Origin: JAFHCF01 sp048497495 | GTDB lineage: Bacteria; Pseudomonadota; Alphaproteobacteria; Rhizobiales; Ancalomicrobiaceae | Length of the DNA stretch: 29,434 nucleotides | Assembly: GCA_048497495.1 (NCBI GenBank) | Contig: JAFHCF010000235.1 | Span: forward strand, 1-29,434 | Direction of reading: 5' to 3' | Shown: positions 22,520 through 29,434 of the stretch, piece after piece | Layout of the letters: each line of letters begins with the position of its first letter | How positions within the stretch are numbered: position 1 is the stretch's first letter | Program-made: the position numbers and the translations under genes | Notes under the pieces: model-generated | The model's input: the letters and a program-made list of their open reading frames with translations, nothing else | Database searches by the model: none | Told to the model about the DNA's origin: nothing

Positions 22520-23020
22520 TCAGGCATGCGGATCCTGCGGGTCTCCCTTCTCGCCCGAGGGGCGAGGCGCGGGGGAGGCGAGGCCGGCCGAACGTCCGGC
22601 GACGAGCCAATGGGCGAAGCCGGCGACGAGGCCGGCGGCGAGGATCAACTGGATCGAGGCGGCATCGGGGACGGGCGAGGTGGCGAGGATGCCGCCGACC
22701 GCCACCGCCGCCGCGCCGAGGAGGTGGAGGAAAAACGACCGGCTGCCCGCGATCTCGGCGAGAAGGGCGGCGAGGAGCCAGCCCGGCCAGACGATCTCGA
22801 CCAGGGTGGGACTGAGGGCGAGGGCGCGCAGCACCCGTGTCGCCAGGACACCGACCTCGACCAGGATCGGGCCGTCCGGCGTCTCGACGAAGGCCTGGGC
22901 CGCCGGCAACACCGCCGTGGCGGCGGCGATGGCGACGACGGCGATCGAGGCGAGCACGGCCGCGAGCCAGCCGAAGGTGGCGGCGATCAGGCGCCAGAAA
23001 ATGTGATTGAGCGAGGACAC
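22520..23020 (-). CDS. Unknown membrane protein A
   Basis: A 166-residue protein with about four hydrophobic helices. The first is FWRLIAATFGWLAAVLASIAVVAIAAATAV. The next are around ALALSPTLVEIVWPGWLLAALLAEI, FFLHLLGAAAVAVGGILATSP and IQLILAAGLVAGFAHWLVAG. A short Pro/Ser/Lys tail closes it. I do not recognise the family. GTG 23020 is chosen because GGAGG lies 4 bp before it and the helix starts soon after. The upstream open frame has no start with a ribosome-binding site. It starts 29 bp after the next unknown membrane gene on the same strand and is almost certainly cotranscribed with it. Alanine-rich composition makes the helix count approximate. Confidence 0.66.
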   Translation of the reverse strand: MSSLNHIFWRLIAATFGWLAAVLASIAVVAIAAATAVLPAAQAFVETPDGPILVEVGVLATRVLRALALSPTLVEIVWPGWLLAALLAEIAGSRSFFLHLLGAAAVAVGGILATSPVPDAASIQLILAAGLVAGFAHWLVAGRSAGLASPAPRPSGEKGDPQDPHA

Positions 23021-23049
23021 GGCGCCTCCGGCGGGGGAACTCGTCGGGC

Positions 23050-23559
23050 TCACAGACGGGGTTCGGTGCGAGGCCGCGCCTCGGGGCGGGGAGCGAGCGG
23101 GGCGGCGCGCACCGCCACCGTCCAATAGACCCAGCCGGCGACGGCGCCGGCGACCGCCGCGAGCCCGTAGAGGGCGAGGCCGGTCGGCCGAGCGGAGGCG
23201 TCGAAGAGATCGATCAGGCCCTGCGCCAGTGGCCCGATGGCCGCGCCGGCGGCGAGGTAGAGCCAGCGCGAGCGGGCGCCGGCGCTCTCGGCGAAGACCA
23301 GGAAGGCGGTGGCGAAGGGGGCGGCGGCGAGGAAGGTGACGAGCGCCGAGAACAGTGGCACCAGCACCAGGGCGCCGAGCCCGTTGGTCTCGATCATCGG
23401 GCGGAAGCCGCGCACGGCGATCTCCTGGGCGATCAGGCCGAAGGTGCGGGCGAGCGCCCCGGTGAGGGCGGCGAGCGCATAGGCCGCGACGATGCGGCCG
23501 AGCCTTCCGCCGGCGACGGTGGCGCGTTCGCGGTCGAGGACGCTCTCACGGGAGGACAT
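23050..23559 (-). CDS. Unknown membrane protein B
   Basis: A 169-residue protein with about four predicted transmembrane helices. These are near LGRIVAAYALAALTGALART, LGALVLVPLFSALVTFLAAAPFA, SRWLYLAAGAAIGPLAQGLI and LALYGLAAVAGAVAGWVYW. A polar N-terminus (MSSRESVLDRERATVAGG) and a short basic/Pro tail flank them. I do not recognise a family. The first helix contains TFGLIAQEIAVRGF. ATG 23559 is the first Met of the frame, but the ribosome-binding site is weak. It precedes the other unknown membrane gene by 29 bp, and the two probably form an operon. Confidence 0.66.
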   Translation of the reverse strand: MSSRESVLDRERATVAGGRLGRIVAAYALAALTGALARTFGLIAQEIAVRGFRPMIETNGLGALVLVPLFSALVTFLAAAPFATAFLVFAESAGARSRWLYLAAGAAIGPLAQGLIDLFDASARPTGLALYGLAAVAGAVAGWVYWTVAVRAAPLAPRPEARPRTEPRL

Positions 23560-23691
23560 GGCGGCACCGTCGAGGATCTGCGGCGGCCGCGAGACGCGGC
23601 GCGACGGGCGAACGAATCACCGCGGCGATCTTGACGCATCGGCGGGTGCGCTGTCGAGAGTCGGCGGTCCCGCGTCGGGGCGCGCGCGCCC

Positions 23692-24945
23692 TCAATCGTC
23701 GTCGTCGCGGCCGCCGATCATCGCCTCGAGCGCCAGGCGCTCGGAGACCTTGAGCTTCTCGGAGGCCGACTTGAGCTGGCCGCAGGCGGCGAGGATGTCG
23801 CGGCCGCGCGGGGTGCGGATCGGGCTGGCGTAGCCGGCGCGATTGACGATCTCGGCGAAGGTCTCGATCGTGTCCCAGTCGGAGCACAGGTAGCGCGAAC
23901 CGGGCCAGGGATTGAACGGGATCAGGTTGATCTTGGCGGGGATGCCACGCAACATCCGAACCAGTTCGCGGGCGTCCTGGGCGCTGTCGTTGACGCCCTT
24001 CAGCATGACGTACTCGAAGGTGATGCGGCGGGCGTTGGAGAGGCCGGGATAGTTCCGGCAGGCCTCGAGCAGTTCGGCGATCGGGTACTTCTTGTTGATC
24101 GGCACCAGCACGTCGCGCAGCTCGTCGCGGGTCGCGTGCAGCGAGATCGCCAGCATGACGCCGGTCTCGGCGCCGATCCGTGGGATCGCCGGCACGACGC
24201 CGGAGGTCGAGAGGGTGATGCGGCGCTTCGACAGCGACAGACCCTCGCCGTCGGCGAAGATCAGCATGGCGTCGCGCACCGCGTCGTAGTTCATCAGCGG
24301 CTCGCCCATGCCCATCATGACGATGTTGGTGACGAGGCGACCCTCGGAGGGCAGGATGCCCTCGGCCTTCTCGTCCGCCGGAAAATCGCCGAGGCGCTCG
24401 CGGGCGACGATGACCTGGGAGACGATCTCCTCGGCCGTCAGGTCGCGCACCATCACTTGCGTGCCGGTGTGGCAGAAGGAGCAGGTGAGCGAGCAGCCGA
24501 CCTGGGAGGAGACGCAGAGCGTGCCGCGTCCTTCCTCCGGAATGTAGACGGTCTCGACCTCGACCGGGCGGCCGGCGCCACGGGCGGGGAAGCGGAACAG
24601 CCACTTGCGGGTGCCGTCGACCGAGATCTGCTCGGCGACCATCTCGGGGCGGCCGACGACGAAATGCTCGGCGAGGCGGGCGCGCAGATCCTTCGAGACG
24701 TTGGTCATGGCGGCGAAGTCGTCGACGCCGCGCCAGTAGATCCAATGCCACAGCTGGGTGACCCGCATGCGGATCTGCCGCTCCTCGATGCCGATCCCGC
24801 GCAGCGCCTCGGCGAGCTTGTCGCGGGTCAGACCGAGCAGCGAGGGCATGGCGTCGGGGCGGACCACGGCGACCTCGGCGGTCTTGACGATCGCGGCGAG
24901 CGGATCGGTCGGCGAAGGCGTCTCGGCGCGGGCGGGCGTCGTCAT
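23692..24945 (-). CDS. rlmN: Dual-specificity 23S rRNA A2503 / tRNA A37 C2-methyltransferase
   Basis: Radical-SAM methyltransferase that adds a C2 methyl group to A2503 of 23S rRNA and A37 of some tRNAs. It has 417 residues. The N-terminal accessory domain has LRGIGIEERQIRMRVTQLWHWIYWRG. The radical-SAM cluster is C151-S-L-T-C155-S-F-C158 (SSQVGCSLTCSFCHTGTQ). MGMGEPLMNYDAV, SLHATRDELRD and the second half of the barrel with FNPWPGSRY follow. The C-terminal RGRDILAACGQLKS contains the methyl-carrying cysteine region. ATG 24945 gives a 30-residue N-terminal lead that is common in alphaproteobacterial RlmN. The acidic DDDD end is unusual but short. It is followed within about 130 bp by the unknown membrane pair. 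Confidence 0.95.
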   Translation of the reverse strand: MTTPARAETPSPTDPLAAIVKTAEVAVVRPDAMPSLLGLTRDKLAEALRGIGIEERQIRMRVTQLWHWIYWRGVDDFAAMTNVSKDLRARLAEHFVVGRPEMVAEQISVDGTRKWLFRFPARGAGRPVEVETVYIPEEGRGTLCVSSQVGCSLTCSFCHTGTQVMVRDLTAEEIVSQVIVARERLGDFPADEKAEGILPSEGRLVTNIVMMGMGEPLMNYDAVRDAMLIFADGEGLSLSKRRITLSTSGVVPAIPRIGAETGVMLAISLHATRDELRDVLVPINKKYPIAELLEACRNYPGLSNARRITFEYVMLKGVNDSAQDARELVRMLRGIPAKINLIPFNPWPGSRYLCSDWDTIETFAEIVNRAGYASPIRTPRGRDILAACGQLKSASEKLKVSERLALEAMIGGRDDDD

Positions 24946-25106
24946 CGGGCATGTCCTCGAAGGGCGCGGCGACCAGCGCGCCGGCTCCGGGCCGCGCGGC
25001 GGTCGATGAACGCGAAACGGCGGACGGGTCGCCCCGTCCGCCTCGCGAAGTCTTGCGTCAATATAGGGCGAAGCGCGCCGTCAGAGAAGATGGCGCGCGC
25101 TGCGCC

Positions 25107-25685
25107 TCACTTGCATTCCTTGGCGGCGGCGTCGATGGCGGCGCTGACGCCCGCCAGCGAGAAGGCATAGGAGGTGGGATTGCCGCGCGACGAGGCGCCG
25201 GCGGCGCTCATCTTGCGGCCCTTGCGCAGCGCGTCGAGGAAGGCTGCATATTCGCTCGACTGCTCGAACCAGGCGCCGTCGCCGCGGGTGAAGAACGCGT
25301 ACTTCTTGCCGTCGATGTCGATGTCGACCTTGGAGCCTTCCTTCAACGTGTAGCCGAACTGCAGGCTCGGCTCGTTGCGGACGTTCTCGGCCGGGCGGGT
25401 GGAGACGAAGAAGAAGACGTCGCCGTGCTTCAGGCTCGCCGGTTCCATCTTGGTCGGCTTGGTCATGGCGAAACAGACCTTGCCCTTGCCCGAGGTGGCG
25501 GTGACCACCTTCCAGTCCTTCGACTCCATGACCAGCATCGGCGTGCCCGTCGTCGCCGCCGGAGCCGGCGCGGCCGTGGCCTGCGCGGGTTTGGCCGACT
25601 TGGTCGGCTTGGTCTCGGCGATCGCGGCCGTCGAGGTGGCGACCAGGGCCACGGCGACCATCCAATTCAGAGGAGAGATCCTCAT
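25107..25685 (-). CDS. Invasion-associated locus B (IalB) family periplasmic protein
   Basis: A 192-residue secreted protein. The signal peptide (MRISPLNWMVAVALVATSTAAIA) is predicted to be cleaved after residue 23. A Lys/Pro/Ala-rich linker (residues 24-54) follows. The IalB domain contains WKVVTATSGKGKVCFAMTKP, FFFVSTRPAENVRNEPSLQFGY, VDIDIDGKKYAFFTRGDGAW, MSAAGASSRGNPTSYAFSLAG and a final AAKECK. The two cysteines, KVC and KEC, may form a disulfide. The IalB family was named for Bartonella invasion proteins, but most members belong to free-living bacteria with unknown function. ATG 25685 gives the clearest signal peptide. A longer frame to 25778 lacks one. It diverges from the ECF sigma gene with a 248-bp shared upstream region. 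Confidence 0.86.
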   Translation of the reverse strand: MRISPLNWMVAVALVATSTAAIAETKPTKSAKPAQATAAPAPAATTGTPMLVMESKDWKVVTATSGKGKVCFAMTKPTKMEPASLKHGDVFFFVSTRPAENVRNEPSLQFGYTLKEGSKVDIDIDGKKYAFFTRGDGAWFEQSSEYAAFLDALRKGRKMSAAGASSRGNPTSYAFSLAGVSAAIDAAAKECK

Positions 25686-25870
25686 TTCATTCTTCGCCTC
25701 TTCAACCCGACGGGGCGCCATCGAAGCGCCACGACGGATGGGAATCCTCACTACAGAAACCACGCGGATGGTTACCAAGTGGTTGCCGACCGCCGTCCGG
25801 ATCGTCGCGCCCCGCGAGGGCCGCGCCGAACGATGCCTGCTCGGGAACGGGATCCGTCGGCGGGGCTGGA

Positions 25871-25914
25871 CGTTCGCCCGCGAACGAGGCGAAAGTCGGA
25901 CGTCGTCCCGACTT
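25871..25914. promoter_or_regulatory. Two inverted repeats before the ECF sigma factor
   Basis: CGTTCGC-CC-GCGAACG (25871-25886) is a perfect 7-bp inverted repeat. AAGTCGG (25893-25899) and CCGACTT (25908-25914) form a second one with an 8-base loop, ending about 3 bp before the GAAGGA Shine-Dalgarno. The second could hide the ribosome-binding region in mRNA. The first could be an operator. No ECF-type or EcfG-type promoter with correct spacing was found by eye in 25686-25933. Confidence 0.35.
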
Positions 25915-25933
25915 CATCGAAGGAATCGTCGAC

Positions 25934-26509
25934 ATGTCGTCCCCCGCCCCGGTCGCCGGCTCGGCCGACACCCACGCCCGCCTGGTGGCGCGGGTGGCGG
26001 TGGAGCGCGATCGGGCGGCCTTCGCCGAACTCTTCGATCATTTCGCCCCGCGCCTCGTCGGCTGGCTGACGCGTACCGGCTCCGATCGGGCCCAGGCGGA
26101 GGAATTGACGCAGGACGTGATGACGACCCTGTGGACCAAGGCCCATCTCTTCGATCCGGGGAGGTCGTCACTCGCCACCTGGCTCCATCGGGTGGCGCGC
26201 AACCGGCGCATCGACACCGGGCGGCGCGATCGCTTCGGTGTGATCGACGTCGACGATCCGATCCTGCAGCCGGAACCCTCGCCGAGCGCCGACGGCGGGC
26301 TCGACGCGCGCCAGCGCGAGGCGGCGGTGGCGGTGGCGCTGGAGCGGCTTCCCGACGAACAGAAGGTGATGATTCGCCTCGCCTTCTTCGAGGAGCTCAG
26401 CCATTCGGAAATCGCCACGCGGACCGGACTGCCGCTGGGCACGGTCAAGTCGCGCATCCGTCTCGCCTTCGCCCGCCTGCGCGACGGGCTCGAGGACATG
26501 GCGCCGTGA
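25934..26509 (+). CDS. ECF-family RNA polymerase sigma factor
   Basis: A 191-residue group IV sigma factor. Region 2 is recognisable from residue 26 in ERDRAAFAELFDHFAPRLVGWLTRTG to QDVMTTLWTKAHLFDP with the -10-binding segment SSLATWLHRVARNRRID. Region 4 is ALERLPDEQKVMIRLAFFEELSHSEIATRTGLPLGTVKSRIRLAFARLR, shown here in part, with the helix-turn-helix TGLPLGTVKSRI. The linker DPILQPEPSPSADGG is acidic. This resembles the RpoE/ChrR-associated ECF group, but no anti-sigma gene follows. ATG 25934 has AAGGA 9 bp upstream. Control may be by an anti-sigma encoded elsewhere. Confidence 0.9.
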   Translation: MSSPAPVAGSADTHARLVARVAVERDRAAFAELFDHFAPRLVGWLTRTGSDRAQAEELTQDVMTTLWTKAHLFDPGRSSLATWLHRVARNRRIDTGRRDRFGVIDVDDPILQPEPSPSADGGLDARQREAAVAVALERLPDEQKVMIRLAFFEELSHSEIATRTGLPLGTVKSRIRLAFARLRDGLEDMAP

Positions 26510-26591
26510 CCGGCCGGGCCGAAAGATCGGCTTTACCGGCGCCGCGTAGCGTGGTTCTCGTCGGGCGTGGGTGTCGACGAGGGGATTCGGC

Positions 26592-27569
26592 ATGAAGGCG
26601 GTACTCAGTCGCGCGGCCGGGGGGCCCTCGAGCCTGACGGTGGAGGAGATCGCGGCGCCGGTCGCGGGACCCGGCGAGGCGGTGGTGGCCGTCCGCGCCT
26701 GCGCCCTCAACTTCTTCGACACGCTGATCCTCGCCGATCGCTACCAGTACAAGCCGGAGCGGCCGTTCTCGCCGGGCGGCGAGATCGCCGGCGTGGTGGA
26801 GAGCGTCGGGGAGGGCGTCGAGGGCGTCGCGCCGGGGGATCGGGTGATCGCCTATCTGAAGTGGGGCGGCGCGCGCGAGATGGTGGCGGTCCCGATCTCG
26901 GAACTGATCGCCATGCCCGACGGGCTCGACTTCGTCCGGGCCGCCACCCTGTCGGTGACCTACGGCACGGCGATCCACGGGCTCGCCGATCGCGGCCGGC
27001 TCGCCGCCGGCGAGACGGTGGCGATCCTCGGCGCCTCGGGTGGCGTCGGCCAGGCGGCGATCGAGGTGGCGAGGATCCTCGGGGCCCGGGTGATCGCCTG
27101 CGCCAACGGCGCCGACAAGCTCGCCTTCTGCCGATCGATCGGCGCCGACGAGACCGTCGACTACGAGGTCGAGGATCTCAAGCAGCGGCTCAAGGAGCTG
27201 ACCGGGGGCCGGGGCGTCGACGTCGTCTACGACGCGGTCGGCGACCGGTTCTCCGAACCGGCGTTGCGCGCCCTGGCCTGGCGCGGCCGTCACCTCGTCG
27301 TCGGCTTCGCCGCGGGCGCCATCGCCCGGATGCCGCTCAATCTGCTGCTGCTCAAGGGCTGCGACCTCGCCGGCGTGTTCTGGGGCGACCACGTGGCGCG
27401 CGAGCCGGAGGCCTTCCGGGACGAGATGGCGCGGATCATGGCCTGGGTGGTCGAGGGGCGCCTGCGCCCGCACATCCAGGCCACCTACCGGCTGGAAGAG
27501 ACCGCCGCGGCGATCGAGGAGATCGCGGCACGGCGGGTCAAGGGCAAGATCGTGGTGGTGCCGGGGTGA
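26592..27569 (+). CDS. NADPH:quinone oxidoreductase family protein (zinc-free MDR)
   Basis: A 325-residue medium-chain dehydrogenase/reductase of the quinone oxidoreductase branch. The N-terminal GroES-like domain has ALNFFDTLILADRYQYKPERPFSPGGEIAGVV. The Rossmann domain has ILGASGGVGQAAIEVARILGARVIA, the NADPH-binding motif A-S-G-G-V-G. The C-terminal part with GDRFSEPALRALAWRGRHLVVGFAAG ends VKGKIVVVPG. Catalytic zinc ligands are absent, as expected for this branch. It probably reduces quinones or enones with NADPH in the cytosol. ATG 26592 has GAGGGG 7 bp upstream. A GTG at 26571 is less likely. It follows the ECF gene by 82 bp and may be cotranscribed. It converges on the DUF1232 gene with a 3-bp gap. 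Confidence 0.9.
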   Translation: MKAVLSRAAGGPSSLTVEEIAAPVAGPGEAVVAVRACALNFFDTLILADRYQYKPERPFSPGGEIAGVVESVGEGVEGVAPGDRVIAYLKWGGAREMVAVPISELIAMPDGLDFVRAATLSVTYGTAIHGLADRGRLAAGETVAILGASGGVGQAAIEVARILGARVIACANGADKLAFCRSIGADETVDYEVEDLKQRLKELTGGRGVDVVYDAVGDRFSEPALRALAWRGRHLVVGFAAGAIARMPLNLLLLKGCDLAGVFWGDHVAREPEAFRDEMARIMAWVVEGRLRPHIQATYRLEETAAAIEEIAARRVKGKIVVVPG

Positions 27570-27572
27570 GGC

Positions 27573-27944
27573 TCACCGCTCCGCCATCGCCCGGCGCGCC
27601 GCTTCGACGTGGTCGGGGGTGATGTTGGCGCGGACCATGGCGATCGCCGCCATCAGCACGCCGGCGTCGTCGCCGAAGCCGACCAGCGGCAGGAGGTCCG
27701 GCAGGATGTCGACGGGCGCGACGAAATAGGCGAGCGCGGCCAAGAGCGTCATCCGCACCGTCCTCGGCGTCTTCGGATCGAGGGCGCAGAAATAGGCCGC
27801 GACCACGTCCTCCATGAAGGGGATCGAGCGGGCGGCGCGCTTCGCCGTCGCCCACAGCCGGTCGCGGACGCGCTCCTCGCGGGTCTCCTCGGGGCCGAGG
27901 ATCTCGGGATCGAGGTGAATGCGGCGATCGTGCTGCGCGGTCAT
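27573..27944 (-). CDS. DUF1232 (YkvA-like) membrane-associated protein
   Basis: A 123-residue protein. The DUF1232 core is the hydrophobic stretch LLAALAYFVAPVDILPDLLPLVGFGDDAGVLMAA. It has the conserved Y-x-x-x-P-x-D-x-x-P-D and G-x-x-D-D signature and is preceded by a basic amphipathic region. B. subtilis YkvA belongs here, and function is unknown. ATG 27944 has GAGGAGG 5 bp upstream, so the 236 codons of open frame further upstream are not part of it. It diverges from the GNAT gene with 165 bp between and ends against the quinone oxidoreductase stop. Confidence 0.86.
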   Translation of the reverse strand: MTAQHDRRIHLDPEILGPEETREERVRDRLWATAKRAARSIPFMEDVVAAYFCALDPKTPRTVRMTLLAALAYFVAPVDILPDLLPLVGFGDDAGVLMAAIAMVRANITPDHVEAARRAMAER

Positions 27945-28109
27945 GCGATCCTCCTCGTTCGTGGGCTCGAACGGACTTCCGGAGAGATCGGGAGCCCACC
28001 CGCCGTTTTCAAGGCGGCGGGGCGGAAGCGCGGGTTCCTCGCCTCCGTCCGGGAAAATCCGCATGACCCCTCTTTTCGAAGGGGGGGAAGCGGAGTTACG
28101 CTTCGTCTC

Positions 28110-28622
28110 ATGAAACTGGGTCAGATCGGTGTCAGGCGCGCGGAGAGCGCGGATGCTTCCAGGATCGCCGCCGTGCACGACGCGGCCTGGGCGGTGGCCT
28201 ATCGCGGCATCATTCCGGGACGCGAGCTCGATCGGATGATCGCGCGGCGCGGCCCGGTGTGGTGGAAGCGGGCGCTCGACCGCCACACGGCGGTGCTGGT
28301 GCTGGAGGTCGGCGGCGAGATCAGCGGCTACGCCACCGTCGGCCCCAACCGCATGCGCATGCTGCCCTTCGCCGGCGAGATCTACGAGATCTATCTGATG
28401 CCGGAGGTGCAGGGGCTCGGCTTCGGGCGCCTGCTGTTCGAGGCGGCCGAGCGCGAACTCCGGCGCTACGGCCTCGCCTCCTTCTCCGTCCGGGTGCTCG
28501 CCGACAACGAGGGGGCACGAGGCTTCTACGAGCATCTCGGCGGTCATGTCGCGGCGGAGACCGGCGAGCGCATTGGCGAGGCGACGCTGCCGATCGCGGT
28601 CTACGGCTTCCCCGCCGAGTGA
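28110..28622 (+). CDS. GNAT family N-acetyltransferase (RimI-like)
   Basis: A 170-residue acetyltransferase. N-terminal VRRAESADASRIAAVHDAAWAVAYRGIIPG is the start of many RimI-like proteins. Strand 4 reads GEIYEIYLMPEVQG and the acetyl-CoA loop is V100-Q-G-L-G-F-G106, followed by a helix. ASFSVRVLADNEGARGFYEHLGG is the typical motif B region. ATG 28110 is the first Met that fits the domain but lacks a good Shine-Dalgarno (GCGGAG lies 15-20 bp away), so leaderless or weak initiation is possible. An ATG at 28063 is out of frame. The substrate is unknown. Confidence 0.84.
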   Translation: MKLGQIGVRRAESADASRIAAVHDAAWAVAYRGIIPGRELDRMIARRGPVWWKRALDRHTAVLVLEVGGEISGYATVGPNRMRMLPFAGEIYEIYLMPEVQGLGFGRLLFEAAERELRRYGLASFSVRVLADNEGARGFYEHLGGHVAAETGERIGEATLPIAVYGFPAE

Positions 28623-28720
28623 GGCGATCGCCCGGCGCGCGACGGCCACCACGAGGTTCTCGTCAGCCGAAGGGCTGCATTCCGCTCACGGGCGCGATCG
28701 GGTAGAAGGTCTGCGATCCG

Positions 28721-28736
28721 CGCCGGTTCGCCGGCG
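28721..28736. other. UUCG-type stem-loop upstream of ppa
   Basis: CGCCGG-TTCG-CCGGCG is a perfect 6-bp stem with a TTCG tetraloop, very stable in RNA. It lies 99 bp after the GNAT stop and 126 bp before ppa. There is no T-run. It may be a weak terminator or transcript-end stabiliser. The rest of 28623-28861 shows no clear promoter to me. Confidence 0.4.
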
Positions 28737-28861
28737 TCACAGGACTTCGCTCGTCCGGGTGCTCGAGGGGCTCCCCGGAACATCCGTGTCGCGACCGCCT
28801 TCCGCACCGCCCGCCGGGCTTCGGAAGGAACGGGCGCGACCACATCCCGAGGAGTATTCGG

Positions 28862-29401
28862 ATGCGCATCGACGCCATTGCCATCGGCAAGAACCCGCCG
28901 GAAGACGTCAACGTGATCATCGAGGTGCCGATCGGCGGCGAGCCGATCAAATACGAGCTCGACAAGGCCTCCGGCACGCTGGTCGTCGACCGCTTCCTCT
29001 ACACCTCGATGCGCTATCCCGGGAACTACGGCTTCGTGCCGCACACGCTCTCCGACGACGGCGATCCGATCGACGTGGTGGTGATCAACACCCGCGCCAT
29101 CGTGCCGGGCGCCGTCATCAACTGCCGCCCGATCGGCGTGCTCCACATGGAGGACGAGGCCGGCCACGACGAGAAGATCATCGCGGTCCCCTCCCACAAG
29201 CTGACCAAGCGTTACGACAGCGTGCAGAACTATTCCGACCTGCCGCAGATCACGCTCGACCAGATCCGCCACTTCTTCGAGCACTACAAGGACCTGGAGC
29301 CCGGCAAGTGGGTGAAGGTGGTCAACTGGGGCGACGCCGCCGACGCCAAGCAGTACATCCTCGACGCGGTCGAGCGCTGCAAGGCCGACGCCGCCGAGTG
29401 A
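28862..29401 (+). CDS. ppa: Inorganic pyrophosphatase (class A)
   Basis: Hydrolyses pyrophosphate to two phosphates, driving biosynthetic reactions in the cytosol. It has 179 residues, the usual bacterial length. Active-site residues are in EVPIGGEPIKYELDKASG, DRFLYTSMRYPGNYGFVPHTL and the signature DGDPIDVVVI. Later KIIAVPSHKLTKRYDSVQNYSDLP and HFFEHYKDLEPGKWVKV complete the fold. ATG 28862 has GAGGAG 7 bp upstream. The stop is at 29401. The remaining 33 bp hold a short GC hairpin and an ATG at 29422 that could open another gene, too short to judge. Confidence 0.97.
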   Translation: MRIDAIAIGKNPPEDVNVIIEVPIGGEPIKYELDKASGTLVVDRFLYTSMRYPGNYGFVPHTLSDDGDPIDVVVINTRAIVPGAVINCRPIGVLHMEDEAGHDEKIIAVPSHKLTKRYDSVQNYSDLPQITLDQIRHFFEHYKDLEPGKWVKVVNWGDAADAKQYILDAVERCKADAAE

Positions 29402-29434
29402 ACCGTCGGCCGGGCGCCGGCATGAACGAAGAAG

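Noticed and set aside
25871..25886. Possible LexA box in CGTTCGC-CC-GCGAACG
   Set aside because: The alphaproteobacterial LexA site is a direct repeat GTTC-N7-GTTC. This is an inverted repeat without that spacing.
28663..28977. Minus-strand 104-codon frame overlapping the ppa start
   Set aside because: It runs antisense into ppa, lacks any recognisable domain and has a start inside ppa.
29422..29434. ATG at the right edge as start of a new gene
   Set aside because: Only 13 bases remain and there is no ribosome-binding site, so it cannot be supported.
1..29434. Defence island, prophage, integrative element or CRISPR array
   Set aside because: I looked for integrases, transposases, repeats with spacers, toxin-antitoxin pairs and compositional breaks and saw none. 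The region looks like core chromosome.

Overview
The window is a GC-rich chromosomal segment of an alphaproteobacterium, most likely of the order Hyphomicrobiales (Rhizobiales). The evidence is an Omp19-type lipoprotein, an IalB-family secreted protein, small DUF1737 and DUF1232 proteins, and two enzymes typical of the ethylmalonyl-CoA pathway (a malyl-CoA thioesterase/lyase-type CitE homologue and mesaconyl-CoA hydratase) beside sdhCDAB. Composition and codon use look uniform. I saw no transposase, integrase, phage gene, CRISPR array, tRNA or rRNA.

Left part (1-8962, + strand): an mdtABC-type RND efflux operon, with the adaptor cut at its 5' end, then two RND permeases whose starts each overlap the previous stop as ATGA. 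A GlcD/D2HGDH-type FAD-linked dehydrogenase follows. Next comes a 361-bp non-coding stretch (8963-9323) with two palindromes, a candidate promoter and an intrinsic terminator, possibly a small RNA gene. It is followed by pyrC (dihydroorotase), a free-standing MaoC hydratase, a DUF423 membrane protein, an Mcl2-like enzyme and a DUF1737 protein.

Middle part (12689-18756): three minus-strand genes (a small cysteine-rich secreted protein, an AhpD-like carboxymuconolactone decarboxylase family protein and an Omp19-like lipoprotein). A second long non-coding stretch (14189-14577) holds an 18-bp-stem hairpin, a perfect 16-bp palindrome and TGC/GCA boxes. A GNAT acetyltransferase follows, then a bidirectional terminator and the sdhCDAB operon reading leftwards.

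Right part (18970-29434): mesaconyl-CoA hydratase, pyridoxal kinase, a FOXRED1-like FAD oxidoreductase, two unknown membrane proteins, rlmN and an IalB-like gene all read leftwards. An ECF sigma factor and a quinone oxidoreductase read rightwards. DUF1232 (-), a GNAT protein (+) and ppa (+) end the window.

The genes that hang together metabolically are the MaoC hydratase, Mcl2-like enzyme, mesaconyl-CoA hydratase and succinate dehydrogenase. They deal with CoA-thioester C4/C5 chemistry of acetyl-CoA assimilation and its exit into the TCA cycle. The most interesting unexplained signal is a set of TGC/GCA-rich boxes (core TGCGGTGC) repeated in at least four intergenic regions, including the MaoC leader and the predicted sdhC promoter. 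I infer a shared regulator, possibly of the PhaR or short-chain acyl-CoA-sensing type.
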